Assembly: GCF_001580045.1 (NCBI RefSeq)
Contig: NZ_LSZP01000047.1
Coordinates: 55,744 to 119,743 of the forward strand
Origin: Cephaloticoccus capnophilus
Lineage (GTDB): Bacteria; Verrucomicrobiota; Verrucomicrobiia; Opitutales; Opitutaceae
Length of the DNA stretch: 64,000 nucleotides
Reading direction: 5' to 3'
A program made the translations under genes and the position numbers. The notes below the pieces were generated by a model. It had not been told where the DNA came from and did no database searches. It worked only from the letters and a program-made list of their open reading frames with translations. Of this stretch, positions 10,876-22,287 are shown one piece after another; positions within the stretch are counted from its first letter, which is position 1, and each line of letters begins with the position of its first letter.

Positions 10876-12708
10876 CCCCTCTAGCTCAGCGAGAAGGCGG
10901 TCGATTGGGCGGAGGGTTTCGGGCCGGAAAAAGCCGTTTAGGCGGGTGATCACTTGCTGGATAATCCCGTCGGGGCAGGAGGCACCGCCCGTAATCAGCA
11001 CGTGTTTCTTCGGCTCTAGATTCGTCCACAGCGGGCGGTGTTCTTTGTGGGCTTGGGCTCCGCGCTCGTAGGGGAAGACGAAGTGCTCGACTTCGTGTGC
11101 GCTTAAAATGTCGCGCTCCGACTGGATAAAGTGTGCGCGTTTGCCCAGCGCGTTTTCGCACAGCCGGTAGAGTTGATAAGTGTTCGACGAGTTGGTGCCG
11201 CCGATGACGAAGGCCGCGTCGAGCGGGCCTTCGAGTGCCTTGGCCAGCGCGTCTTGATTGACTTGGGTGGCGTAGCAGAGCGTGTCGTTTTTGTTGCTGC
11301 CGCCGACGCGCTCTACCGCGTCCTCTGCGCCGTAGCGGGCGGTGTAGCGTTCGCGCAAGTAGTCGATAATGGCGCGGGTCTCGTTGACGAGAAGCGTGGT
11401 TTGGTTGACCACGGCGACGCGTGCCAAGTCGCGAATGGGATCGAAGTCGGGCGTGTGCTTGCCTTTGAAAAACTCGTAAAACGCAGCGCGGGCTGCCTCC
11501 GCTTCGGCTGGCGTAGTCGCTGCGATGATACGCTCCAATCGCCGCACCTCGGCGAGGTCGCGGACGATGAGGGCGGGCGCGTAGCGACGGGTGTTGGAGA
11601 AGGTCGCCTTGGTCTCCTCGTGCTCGGCCTTGCCGTGAATGATGACGGTGTAGCCTTTGCGGCCGTAGTTGCGCGCGGCTTTCCAGACCTTTTCTACAAG
11701 CATGCAGGTGGCGTCGTATTGGCAGACGGCGACCCCTTTGCGAACGAGCCGCCGCTTGTCCTCATCTGTCGCCCCAAAGGCCGGGATAATCACCACGTCG
11801 TCGCTCGTGAGCGTATCCCAGAGTAAGACACGGCTTTGTTCTCCTTTGGGCACGGGGGGCTCGTTGTTGGCCTGTGTCCGGCTGGAGTTCTCGCGTGCGG
11901 GAGTCTCGCGCGGCTTTCCATCCACGCTAAACGCGACGCCTTTATCGCTTTGCAGGTAGCGGAGCCCACGTCGGAGCAGGTCGGCGTTGACGAAGGGGTT
12001 ATGAATCAGCTCGGAGAGCATGAAAACGCGGCGGCCCGGGTTGGCGGCGAGGGCTTCGTAGGCGCGCTCGATGGCGTTTTTCACGCCGAGGCAAAACCCG
12101 AAGTGGCTGGGGATGTGGTAAGCGACCGGCCCGAAATCGAGCATCACTGGCGCGCTGGCCGAGCCCTCGCGTGTGCGTGCCCGCGCCTTAATCAGTTCGC
12201 AGAGCTTTGACTGGTAAAGCGCGCTAGAGGCGTCGTCGTTGGCGTAGATGGCGACGTTACGCTCCTTCTCTGGGCGAAACTTATAGATGAAGTCGTTTTC
12301 GCCCAGGTGTAGGTAGGGGATGCGCAGCAGGTGTGGCTCGAGCAGCGCGAGGAGTGCGTGCAGCTCGGGTGCGAGCTCTGAAGCGCGGGCTTCTAGCGAC
12401 TCGATTGAGTGAAACTTAATATCGGATTTGGCGTTGGCGACCGCCCTGACCTGCGAAAAGTAAACCTGCACGGGGCCGGCATTCTCCCTGTCTGCGTCGG
12501 GGGGCAGCTTTGCGGAAAATTGCGGTTCCGGGGCAGTGAAACTCCCGCTGCCGAACGCGGTTTCGATTTTTGAGACAGCGGCGGCGAGGGCGTTTGCGTA
12601 AAACGGCAGTTCCAGCCGATCCTTGCGATTGAGCACGGCCAGCCGGTTACAGCAGTCGAAGCCGACAATGACTGAGGGCGATTCTTGAGAGGTGGCCGAG
12701 GGCTGCAT
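10870..12708 (-). CDS. ispH: 4-hydroxy-3-methylbut-2-enyl diphosphate reductase with long N-terminal extension
   Basis: The last step of the MEP isoprenoid pathway: the 4Fe-4S enzyme reduces HMBPP to IPP and DMAPP. Cluster cysteines are visible at C206 (GFCLGVKNAIERA), C335 (YDATCMLVEKVWK) and C578 (TGGASCPDGIIQQV), with family motifs HGKAEHEETKAT and NDTLCYAT. It has 612 residues, while common bacterial IspH has about 310-400. The first 195 or so residues do not resemble IspH, and a hydrophilic linker sits near 262-290 (VDGKPRETPARENSSRTQAN). The extension is in frame with its own ATG and no internal stop, so it looks real; its role is unknown. It is on the minus strand, after alaS. Confidence 0.92.
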   Translation of the reverse strand: MQPSATSQESPSVIVGFDCCNRLAVLNRKDRLELPFYANALAAAVSKIETAFGSGSFTAPEPQFSAKLPPDADRENAGPVQVYFSQVRAVANAKSDIKFHSIESLEARASELAPELHALLALLEPHLLRIPYLHLGENDFIYKFRPEKERNVAIYANDDASSALYQSKLCELIKARARTREGSASAPVMLDFGPVAYHIPSHFGFCLGVKNAIERAYEALAANPGRRVFMLSELIHNPFVNADLLRRGLRYLQSDKGVAFSVDGKPRETPARENSSRTQANNEPPVPKGEQSRVLLWDTLTSDDVVIIPAFGATDEDKRRLVRKGVAVCQYDATCMLVEKVWKAARNYGRKGYTVIIHGKAEHEETKATFSNTRRYAPALIVRDLAEVRRLERIIAATTPAEAEAARAAFYEFFKGKHTPDFDPIRDLARVAVVNQTTLLVNETRAIIDYLRERYTARYGAEDAVERVGGSNKNDTLCYATQVNQDALAKALEGPLDAAFVIGGTNSSNTYQLYRLCENALGKRAHFIQSERDILSAHEVEHFVFPYERGAQAHKEHRPLWTNLEPKKHVLITGGASCPDGIIQQVITRLNGFFRPETLRPIDRLLAELEGD

Positions 12709-12805
12709 GAAGGATTCCGTTTTGGCGTTTGGTTCAGAATGACGGCGCGGGCGTTAGCCTCGGTGGCCGAGGCCGTTTTTCGCAGGTCGTCACAGGGCTG
12801 GCGAG

Positions 12806-15625
<2,820 letters not shown>

Positions 15626-15765
15626 TGGCGAAAGACGAAAGGGCCAAATCACAAGTGCGGGCCGCCTAGCTCGGCGACTCTTTTTATGAAGGAGAGCCAG
15701 CTTGGGCAAAGTTCACGGCGCCCACTTTTCCGAGATGCTAAATGGGTGGAGGCAGTCCGGCGCCG

Positions 15766-17826
15766 CTATAACTGAATGGGTAGGCCGACCTCGATGATTT
15801 GCATGGGCGGGAGTTGGTAGTAGTCGCGGGCTTGGCGGGCGTTGCGGCTAAGGAAGCCATAAAAGTGTTTTTGCCATTCGGGCAGTCGCGCCACGCCGCC
15901 GGACATAATCATCTCGCGGTTAAAGTAATAGGTGGCCTCGGCGGGGACGAGTGGCACGCCGCCTTGGTCGCGGAGTTGCTCAATGAGTGCGGCGACGTCG
16001 GGCGACTCCATGTAGCCGTAGTGTGCGATCGCCCGCCAGACGCCGTTCTCACCGATCGGGCGGACCTCGATCCGCTCGTTGGCGGGCACGTAAGGCGCGT
16101 CGGAAGTCATCACGCTAAGCAGGACCACTGTCTCGTGCAGCACCTTGTTCGCTTTAACGTGATGGAGGAGGACAAGCGGCGTGCCCTTGGGGTTACCCGC
16201 CATGAAAACGGCGGTGCCGCGCACGCGCGTGATGTGCGGACTGGCGGCGATGTTGCACAGCTCGTCTTCAGTAATGTCATTGGCGTAGACACGGGCGAAG
16301 ACCTCATTTTTCCCCGAGCGCCATGTGTGCATCACCACGAGCAGGGCGACGCTGATTGCCAGCGGCACCCAACCGCCATCGGCGAACTTGTGGAGGTTGC
16401 TATAAAAATAGGCCAAATCGACCACGCCAAAGAGCGCACAAAGTGGCAGTGCCCGCGCGCGTGACCAGCCCCAGGCCCGCTGCGCGACAAGGTAAAAGGC
16501 GAAGGTCGTAATCACCATCGCTCCTGTGACAGCGACCCCGTAGGCGGCGGCCACCGATGAGCTCGTTTGGAACGCGAGCACGATGGTGATCGAGCCGATG
16601 CACAGCGCGGCGTTGGCGAGCGGGATGTAGATTTGTGCGCGGTGTGCCGCGCTCGTGTGCAGGACTTTGAGCCGTGGGAAAAAGCCGAACTGTATCGCCG
16701 AGCGAATCATCGAGAACGTGCCCGAGATCAGGGCTTGGCTCGCAATCACAGCGGCGAGGACAGAGAGTAGCATGAGCGCGAGCCGTGCCGCCCCCTCGGG
16801 AGCGATTGCTAAAAATGGGTTATCCACCGAGTGGCCCGCCGCGTGCTCGGCGAGGATGTGCGCGCCTTGGCCGAAGTAGTTGAGCACCAGCGCGGGCAGC
16901 GCGACGACATACCACGCGTGCATAATCGCCCGCCGCCCGAAGTGGCCCATGTCCGCGTAAATCGACTCCACTCCCGTAATCGCGAGCACGACCGCACCAA
17001 GCAAGGCGCTGACCTCCAGCGGGTGTTGCCAGAGGAGCCGCCACCCGTGCCACGGGGCCAGCGCTTGGAGGACTAGCGGCTCACGGATAACCTGCCAAAG
17101 CCCGAGGCCGCCCAGCACCGTAAACCAAAGCAGCATGATGGGGCCGTAGATGCGTCCGATCTTCTCCGAGCCTTTACTCTGAAACCAAAAAATCCCCAGC
17201 AGCAGCATGATGGCGAGCGGTACGACGAGTGGGCTCGTTTCGGGCGCGACCAGGCTCAGGCCTTCCGTTGCCGAAAGCACCGAAATCGCAGGGGTGATGA
17301 CGCCCTCGCCGCAAAGCATGCAGGCCCCGATAAGGATCAGAATCGTATGGGGGCGCAGCCGATGCTGGTGCTTCTTTTTTTTGTCCGGGCTATCCAGCCG
17401 CGACTTTACGAAGAGGGCGAAGATGCCGCCCTCGCCGCGATTATCCGCGCGCGTGACAAAGCCCATGTATTTAACACTCACTACGCCGACCAGTGACCAA
17501 AAGATGAGCGAGAGGATGCCGAGCAGCCCACTGGTGACTTCTTCGGCAGGGAGTAAGGCGACCGATTGGCGCAGCGCATAGAGCGGACTCGTGCCGATGT
17601 CACCGAAGACGACGCCCAGCGCGATTAGCGCGAGCCCTGCGCGCGTGTGTTTGTGCGGATCGGCAGGTGGTGGCGCGTGAGAACCGGAAGCCGCAGGCGG
17701 CATGGCAGCACGCGGCTGCGCCTCAGTTTGGGCGGACTCATCGGGTTGTTGCGCGGATTCGCCATTGGGCGAGGACTGGTCACTTACGGAAGCGTCGTCG
17801 TTGTTGCCGCGCTCTTTGGGATTCAT
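15766..17826 (-). CDS. kup: Low-affinity potassium transporter, Kup family
   Basis: Proton-coupled K+ uptake protein of the inner membrane. It has 686 residues with about 12 transmembrane helices. The family start is clear at residue 60 or so: GLALIALGVVFGDIGTSPLYALRQ. Other landmarks are CGEGVITPAISVLSATEGL, TGVESIYADMGHFGRRAI and LNYFGQGAHIL. The first 55 residues are an acidic, Gln- and Pro-rich cytoplasmic extension (NDDASVSDQSSPNGESAQQP) absent from E. coli Kup. The C-terminal soluble domain (about 530-686) is complete. It stands alone on the minus strand between alaS and repeat D1. Confidence 0.95.
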   Translation of the reverse strand: MNPKERGNNDDASVSDQSSPNGESAQQPDESAQTEAQPRAAMPPAASGSHAPPPADPHKHTRAGLALIALGVVFGDIGTSPLYALRQSVALLPAEEVTSGLLGILSLIFWSLVGVVSVKYMGFVTRADNRGEGGIFALFVKSRLDSPDKKKKHQHRLRPHTILILIGACMLCGEGVITPAISVLSATEGLSLVAPETSPLVVPLAIMLLLGIFWFQSKGSEKIGRIYGPIMLLWFTVLGGLGLWQVIREPLVLQALAPWHGWRLLWQHPLEVSALLGAVVLAITGVESIYADMGHFGRRAIMHAWYVVALPALVLNYFGQGAHILAEHAAGHSVDNPFLAIAPEGAARLALMLLSVLAAVIASQALISGTFSMIRSAIQFGFFPRLKVLHTSAAHRAQIYIPLANAALCIGSITIVLAFQTSSSVAAAYGVAVTGAMVITTFAFYLVAQRAWGWSRARALPLCALFGVVDLAYFYSNLHKFADGGWVPLAISVALLVVMHTWRSGKNEVFARVYANDITEDELCNIAASPHITRVRGTAVFMAGNPKGTPLVLLHHVKANKVLHETVVLLSVMTSDAPYVPANERIEVRPIGENGVWRAIAHYGYMESPDVAALIEQLRDQGGVPLVPAEATYYFNREMIMSGGVARLPEWQKHFYGFLSRNARQARDYYQLPPMQIIEVGLPIQL

Positions 17827-17913
17827 TGCGGCGAGAGCTTTGCGCCCAAAGCTGCGCGCTCCAAGCCGTTTCGCTGTGCCCTCATAGGGTGTTAGCTGCG
17901 CAAATAAAACGAG

Positions 17914-18027
17914 TTAGGGCCTGTTCCCGCTTGAAACGCGAGCCGCGCCGCTACTTACGGCGCAGCCCGAAGGGACGGGCATTTGGCTCGCGGCTCGCCA
18001 CTCACGTGTGCTGCGCACGCTCGCCGC
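17914..18027 (+). repeat. Repeat family D, copy 1
   Basis: 114 bases starting TTAGGGCCTGTTCCCGC and ending CACGCTCGCCGC, about 85-90% identical by eye to 25887-26000. Contains short palindromes (GTGCTGCGCAC). It lies between the 5' end of kup and the 3' end of topB. The head resembles the ends of composite repeat A. Confidence 0.8.
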
Positions 18028-18068
18028 TGCATCGTGCTCGGCGACGTGGATGAGAGCGCCGCCGCAGC

Positions 18069-20921
18069 TTAGCGCGGGGGGAACTCGAAGTCGGCTTTGG
18101 ATTTTCTCGGAGAGAGGACGAGGTAGGCGCTGAACTCTGAACCGCGCTTGGAGGTGAAGCCGGCGAGGAGGCCGGTTTTGCCGTCGCTTACGAGTTGCTG
18201 GATTTCCTCAGGCTGCAGTTCGCGCCCGCAGAGGCTGCGCTTGATCTCGAAGACGATCCGTCCGTCCTCGTCGGGTTTGCGCACGTAGTAGGCGTCGGCG
18301 GTTTGCACGAGTTCGCCGCCTCGGTGCAGCTTGCTTTCGCCTAGGACGGTCGCCGCAGAGAGGTCGGGCGGGGTTTTAGGTTTTCGGGCGGAGGGCTTGC
18401 CGTCTTTGCCGAGCTTCGGGGCGCGCGGCGGAAACTCCCAGCGGATGCGCGCGCCATCGCGGGTGAGGTAGGCGTCGAAGGGGCGCCCGCGTTTGGAAAT
18501 AAAACCTTGGATGAGCTCGGTTTTGCCCTCGGTCACGAGTTGCTTGGCGTGGTCGAGAGTAATGGGTTTTTGGCACATGAGGCGGCCCACGCGGAAGGCT
18601 TGCTCCCACTCGTCGGAGTCGGCTTTGCGCTGGCGCAAGACGTAGTGCGGGCCGGTTTCGCAGAGTTCGGCACCGGTTTTTTCGTCGCGCCAAACGGGGG
18701 CGAGTTCGCCGAGGTCGACCTTGTCGCCGAAGTCGAGCTCGGTCTTCCATTTTCCGGTTTCGGGATCTTCGACGAGTTTGAGCGCGGCGGCGAAGCGGGA
18801 GCGGGTTTTTGCGGATACGAAGCCGTCGAGGGGGCCGACTGCGCGGTCGCGGACGAGGGTGGCGACTTCGTCTTCCTCCATTTTTCGCCCGCCGATAACT
18901 TTATAAATGCTTAAGCGGCCATCTTGGGATTTGTAGGCGCGCAGGGTTTCGCGCAGCGGCAGGCCGTCGGTGGGCGAGGGGATCGTCGTTTCGCGGCCCG
19001 AGGCGGCGTCTTCCTCGAAGTGTTTTACGTTTTCGACGAGGGCTTTGGTTTGCTCGACGATTTCGGCCATAAAGTCGCTTCTCGCAAAGCGGGACTGCTC
19101 CATTTGGCGGAGTTTAAATTCCCACTCGCCGGTCATGGCCGGGCTGGTGAGTGCCTCGGCTTTGACTGCAGTGAGGAAGTCGAGGAGCTGCTCGGCCTTG
19201 GGAGTCGGGGCGAGTTCGCGGCCTTCGCGTTCGAGGTAGCGCTGGTTAATGAGCCCATCGATGGTGTCCGCGCGGGTGGCGGGGGTGCCTAGGCCGCGCT
19301 CCTTCATGGCTTCGGCGAGCTCCTCGGCGTCGAGGAGTTTACCGGCGGTCTCCATCGCGGTGAGCAGCGTGGCCTCGGTGTAGCGTGGGGGCGCTTTGGT
19401 GGCTTCGGCGTGAAGCTCTGCGGAGAGGGTTTTGGCGTCGGCTTCGGTGGGGCCGAGTGCGGGGAGGGCTTTGTTGCCAGTGCTGGCTTTGGCGGAGTCG
19501 GCTTTTTTCGAGGAGCTGCCGCTACGATTTGCGGAGTCGGCCTCGTCTTCGTCGATCGCGCTGCGGCCGTAAACGGCGAGCCAGCCGGGGGCGGTGAGGA
19601 CTTTGCCCTCGGTTTTAAAGCGGTGCGGGCCGATTTCGCTGGTGCGGGTGGTGACGGCGAACTCAGCGGCGGGGTGAAAGACGGCGACGAAGCGGCGCGC
19701 AATCATGTCGAAGACCTTGGCCTCGATGTCGTCGAGTTTGGCGGCACTTTGCGTGGTGGGGATGATGGCGAAGTGGTCGCTGATTTGCGCGTTGTTAAAG
19801 ATGCGCTTGTTGGGCCGTACCCAACCGGCGTCGAGGACGCGGCTGGCGTGGGGCGCGAGGTCGGCGCCGGTGATTTGCGCAAGGACGTCGCGACAGGTGG
19901 GGATGTAGTCTTCGGGCAGGGCGCGCGAGTCGGTGCGCGGGTAGCTGATGACCTTGTGCCGCTCGTAGAGGGCCTGCGCGATTTGGAGTGTGCGGCGGGC
20001 GGAGAGGCCGAGCCGCGAGTTGGCTTCGCGTTGGAGGGTGGTGAGGTCGTAGAGCCGAGGGGGCGCTTGGGTGGCCGCTTTTTTCTCTTCGCTTACGCGG
20101 GCGAGCGGCGCCTTTTCGCAGTCGGCTAAAATCGCTTCGGCGGCGGTCTTTTCCCAGAGCCGGTCAACGCGGTCGTGCTCGTCGTCGCTCTTTTTAAAGT
20201 CGGGGCGTTGGTAAGTGCCTTCGTAGGTGCCTGCGGCGATTTGGAAGGTCGCCGTGATGCGCCAGTAGTCGCGCGGCTGGAAGCTGCGGATATCGCGCTC
20301 GCGCCCCACGATGAGCGCGAGGGTGGGGGTCTGCACGCGGCCCACGGAGGCGACGTTTCCAGCGCGTGAGCCGAACATCCGCTTGGTGATGGCACGGGTG
20401 CCATTGATGCCGATTAGCCAATCGCTCTCGCTGCGGCAGCGGGCGGCGTCGCCTAGGCCCGCCATTTCCTCGGCACTGCGCAAGCGCTCAAAGGCGGTGC
20501 GGATGCCTTGCGGAGTCATCGTCTGTATCCACGCGCGGCGGACGGGCTTTGCGCACTTGGTGAGTTGATACAGGTAGTTAAAGATGAGCTCGCCCTCGCG
20601 GCCCGCGTCGCAGGCGTTGATGACTTCGTCGATGTCCTTGCGAGCGAGGAGCTTTTTAAGCAGGGCGAAGCGGTCCTTGGAGCTTTCGATGGGTTTTAGC
20701 TCAAACTTTTCGGGGATGATGGGCAGCGTCTCTAGCCGCCAAAACCCGTATTTTTTCTTATCGATGTCCTCGGGCATGCGCAGCTCGACGACATGGCCCA
20801 CAGCGGAGGAGATGACGTAGCGGTCGTTTTCGAAAAAATCGGATTTTTTAGGGAGCTTGCCGAGGGCGCGCGCGAGGTCGGCCGCCACTGACGGCTTCTC
20901 CGCGATGATAAGGGACTTCAT
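18069..20921 (-). CDS. topB: DNA topoisomerase III with three C-terminal Toprim-associated repeats
   Basis: Type IA topoisomerase that unlinks single-strand crossings and decatenates DNA. It has 950 residues, against about 650 in E. coli TopB. Toprim domain: IIAEKPSVAADLARALG at residue 5 and CDAGREGELIF near 104. The catalytic tyrosine is Y327 (ISYPRTDSR). An Ala- and Ser-rich linker with acidic residues sits near 455-490. After the core (about 660) come three copies of a repeat with KTGxLxGFxSKRGxxFxAYL character (near 705, 820 and 915), as seen in topoisomerase C-terminal repeat domains. It lacks the C-terminal four-Cys zinc fingers of TopA. Confidence 0.93.
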   Translation of the reverse strand: MKSLIIAEKPSVAADLARALGKLPKKSDFFENDRYVISSAVGHVVELRMPEDIDKKKYGFWRLETLPIIPEKFELKPIESSKDRFALLKKLLARKDIDEVINACDAGREGELIFNYLYQLTKCAKPVRRAWIQTMTPQGIRTAFERLRSAEEMAGLGDAARCRSESDWLIGINGTRAITKRMFGSRAGNVASVGRVQTPTLALIVGRERDIRSFQPRDYWRITATFQIAAGTYEGTYQRPDFKKSDDEHDRVDRLWEKTAAEAILADCEKAPLARVSEEKKAATQAPPRLYDLTTLQREANSRLGLSARRTLQIAQALYERHKVISYPRTDSRALPEDYIPTCRDVLAQITGADLAPHASRVLDAGWVRPNKRIFNNAQISDHFAIIPTTQSAAKLDDIEAKVFDMIARRFVAVFHPAAEFAVTTRTSEIGPHRFKTEGKVLTAPGWLAVYGRSAIDEDEADSANRSGSSSKKADSAKASTGNKALPALGPTEADAKTLSAELHAEATKAPPRYTEATLLTAMETAGKLLDAEELAEAMKERGLGTPATRADTIDGLINQRYLEREGRELAPTPKAEQLLDFLTAVKAEALTSPAMTGEWEFKLRQMEQSRFARSDFMAEIVEQTKALVENVKHFEEDAASGRETTIPSPTDGLPLRETLRAYKSQDGRLSIYKVIGGRKMEEDEVATLVRDRAVGPLDGFVSAKTRSRFAAALKLVEDPETGKWKTELDFGDKVDLGELAPVWRDEKTGAELCETGPHYVLRQRKADSDEWEQAFRVGRLMCQKPITLDHAKQLVTEGKTELIQGFISKRGRPFDAYLTRDGARIRWEFPPRAPKLGKDGKPSARKPKTPPDLSAATVLGESKLHRGGELVQTADAYYVRKPDEDGRIVFEIKRSLCGRELQPEEIQQLVSDGKTGLLAGFTSKRGSEFSAYLVLSPRKSKADFEFPPR

Positions 20922-21108
20922 TAGCGGGAGCGGTAACGGGCGGCTTACTCGGCGTCTAGCGGTTTATTTGCCGAGTCCTAGACCTACTGCCTGTCTGTTT
21001 GCGAGATGGAGGCGCCCTGGGCGTCCGCTAAAGCGACCAAAAAACCGAATTTTACTGCGCGAAGTGTTGAAGTGGGCAACTGGCCTCGGCCTAGCGTGGC
21101 ACGGCGCT

Positions 21109-22272
21109 TCACTCGCTGAAGACCACACAGACGGGTTTAGGGACGGTCACGGTGCTGGTGGGTGTGGAGGATGGGAGGCCGGTCGTTTGGTCGATGGCGA
21201 AGGCGCAGAGGGTGTTGGACTCTTGGTTGGCGGTGACGAGCCAGCCCCCGCAGGGGCAAATGGCAAAGTGGCGCGGGGAGCGTCCGCCAGAGGGGGTGTG
21301 GCCGAGTAGGCGGAGCTGCCCCCTTGTGTCGTCGAGCGCGAAGGTGGCGATGCTGTCGTGCCCGCGATTGGAGGCGTAGACCCAGCGTCCGTTCGGGTGG
21401 ATACGGACTTCGGCAGCGGTGTTTTCGCCCGAAAAATTGGCGGGAAGAAGTGACTGCGTGTCCACCAGAGTGAGGGCGGCAGTCTCGGAGTTATAGGTGT
21501 AAGTAGTGAGCGTGCTATCGAGCTCGCCCACGACGAGTAGGAGGCGTCCGTCGCGGCTAAAGGTGGCGTGGCGCGGTCCTGCGCCGGGGCGAGTCGCCGT
21601 GTAAAAGCTGGGTGCAGGGCTCAGCGTGGCGTGTTCGGAGTCGAGCGCGTAGGCGTAGATGCGGTCGAGCCCGAGATCGCAGATGTAGGCGTAGCGGTTG
21701 TCGGGGGAGATTGTCGCGGAGTGAACGTGCGGGGCGTCCTGGCGCGTGGGGTGCGGGCCGGTCGGGTGGCCGAGTCGGGAATGCTCGATCACGCGGGTCG
21801 GCGAGCCGAGCGTGCCGCCATGGCTTGCGGGCCAGTTGCCGCCTGCCTGTATCGGGATCGTCGTGACAGTGCCGTGGTGATAGTGCGAGGCGATGAGGAG
21901 CTGTGCCGTGGCATCAATCGCGAGGTGGCAGGGCGGCTTACCGTCGCCGAGATAAGCTTCGCTCGCGGGCGTGAGTCGTCCGCTTACCCGGTCCACTGCG
22001 TAGGCCGCCGCCGCGGCGTCACCGCCGCTAACGGCGTAGAGCCTGCGCTTGTCGGGCGAGACTATCAGCCAAGTGGGGTTGGCGGTTTTGGCGGCGACTT
22101 CGGGCACGGCGAGTGCGCCGCTTAGCCGGTCGATCTGGAGCGTGTAGATGCCTTCGGAGCCACTGCCGGTGTAAGTGCCCACATAAAGGCGCGCAGGCCC
22201 TTTTGTTTGGCGCAGCGTCGCTGTCGCAGACCGAGCCGCGGCGTCATCGTTTGTTAGCTTTTGGGGGCTCAT
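21109..22272 (-). CDS. Lactonase family protein (6-phosphogluconolactonase-like beta-propeller)
   Basis: A 387-residue seven-bladed propeller of the Pgl/YbhE lactonase family, which can hydrolyse 6-phosphogluconolactone in the pentose phosphate pathway. Visible markers: YVGTYTGSGSEGIYTLQID at the start of the domain, NPTWLIVSPDKRRLYAVS, SPDNRYAYICDLGLDRIYAYA, GPRHATFSRDGRLLLVVGE, IHPNGRWVYASNRGHDSIA and SPRHFAICPCGGWLVTANQ, one per blade. Substrate is unproven; many members act on other lactones. It lies 15 bases after the large upstream gene, so the two form a transcription unit. Confidence 0.88.
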   Translation of the reverse strand: MSPQKLTNDDAAARSATATLRQTKGPARLYVGTYTGSGSEGIYTLQIDRLSGALAVPEVAAKTANPTWLIVSPDKRRLYAVSGGDAAAAAYAVDRVSGRLTPASEAYLGDGKPPCHLAIDATAQLLIASHYHHGTVTTIPIQAGGNWPASHGGTLGSPTRVIEHSRLGHPTGPHPTRQDAPHVHSATISPDNRYAYICDLGLDRIYAYALDSEHATLSPAPSFYTATRPGAGPRHATFSRDGRLLLVVGELDSTLTTYTYNSETAALTLVDTQSLLPANFSGENTAAEVRIHPNGRWVYASNRGHDSIATFALDDTRGQLRLLGHTPSGGRSPRHFAICPCGGWLVTANQESNTLCAFAIDQTTGLPSSTPTSTVTVPKPVCVVFSE

Positions 22273-22287
22273 CGTTTTTTGAATGGG

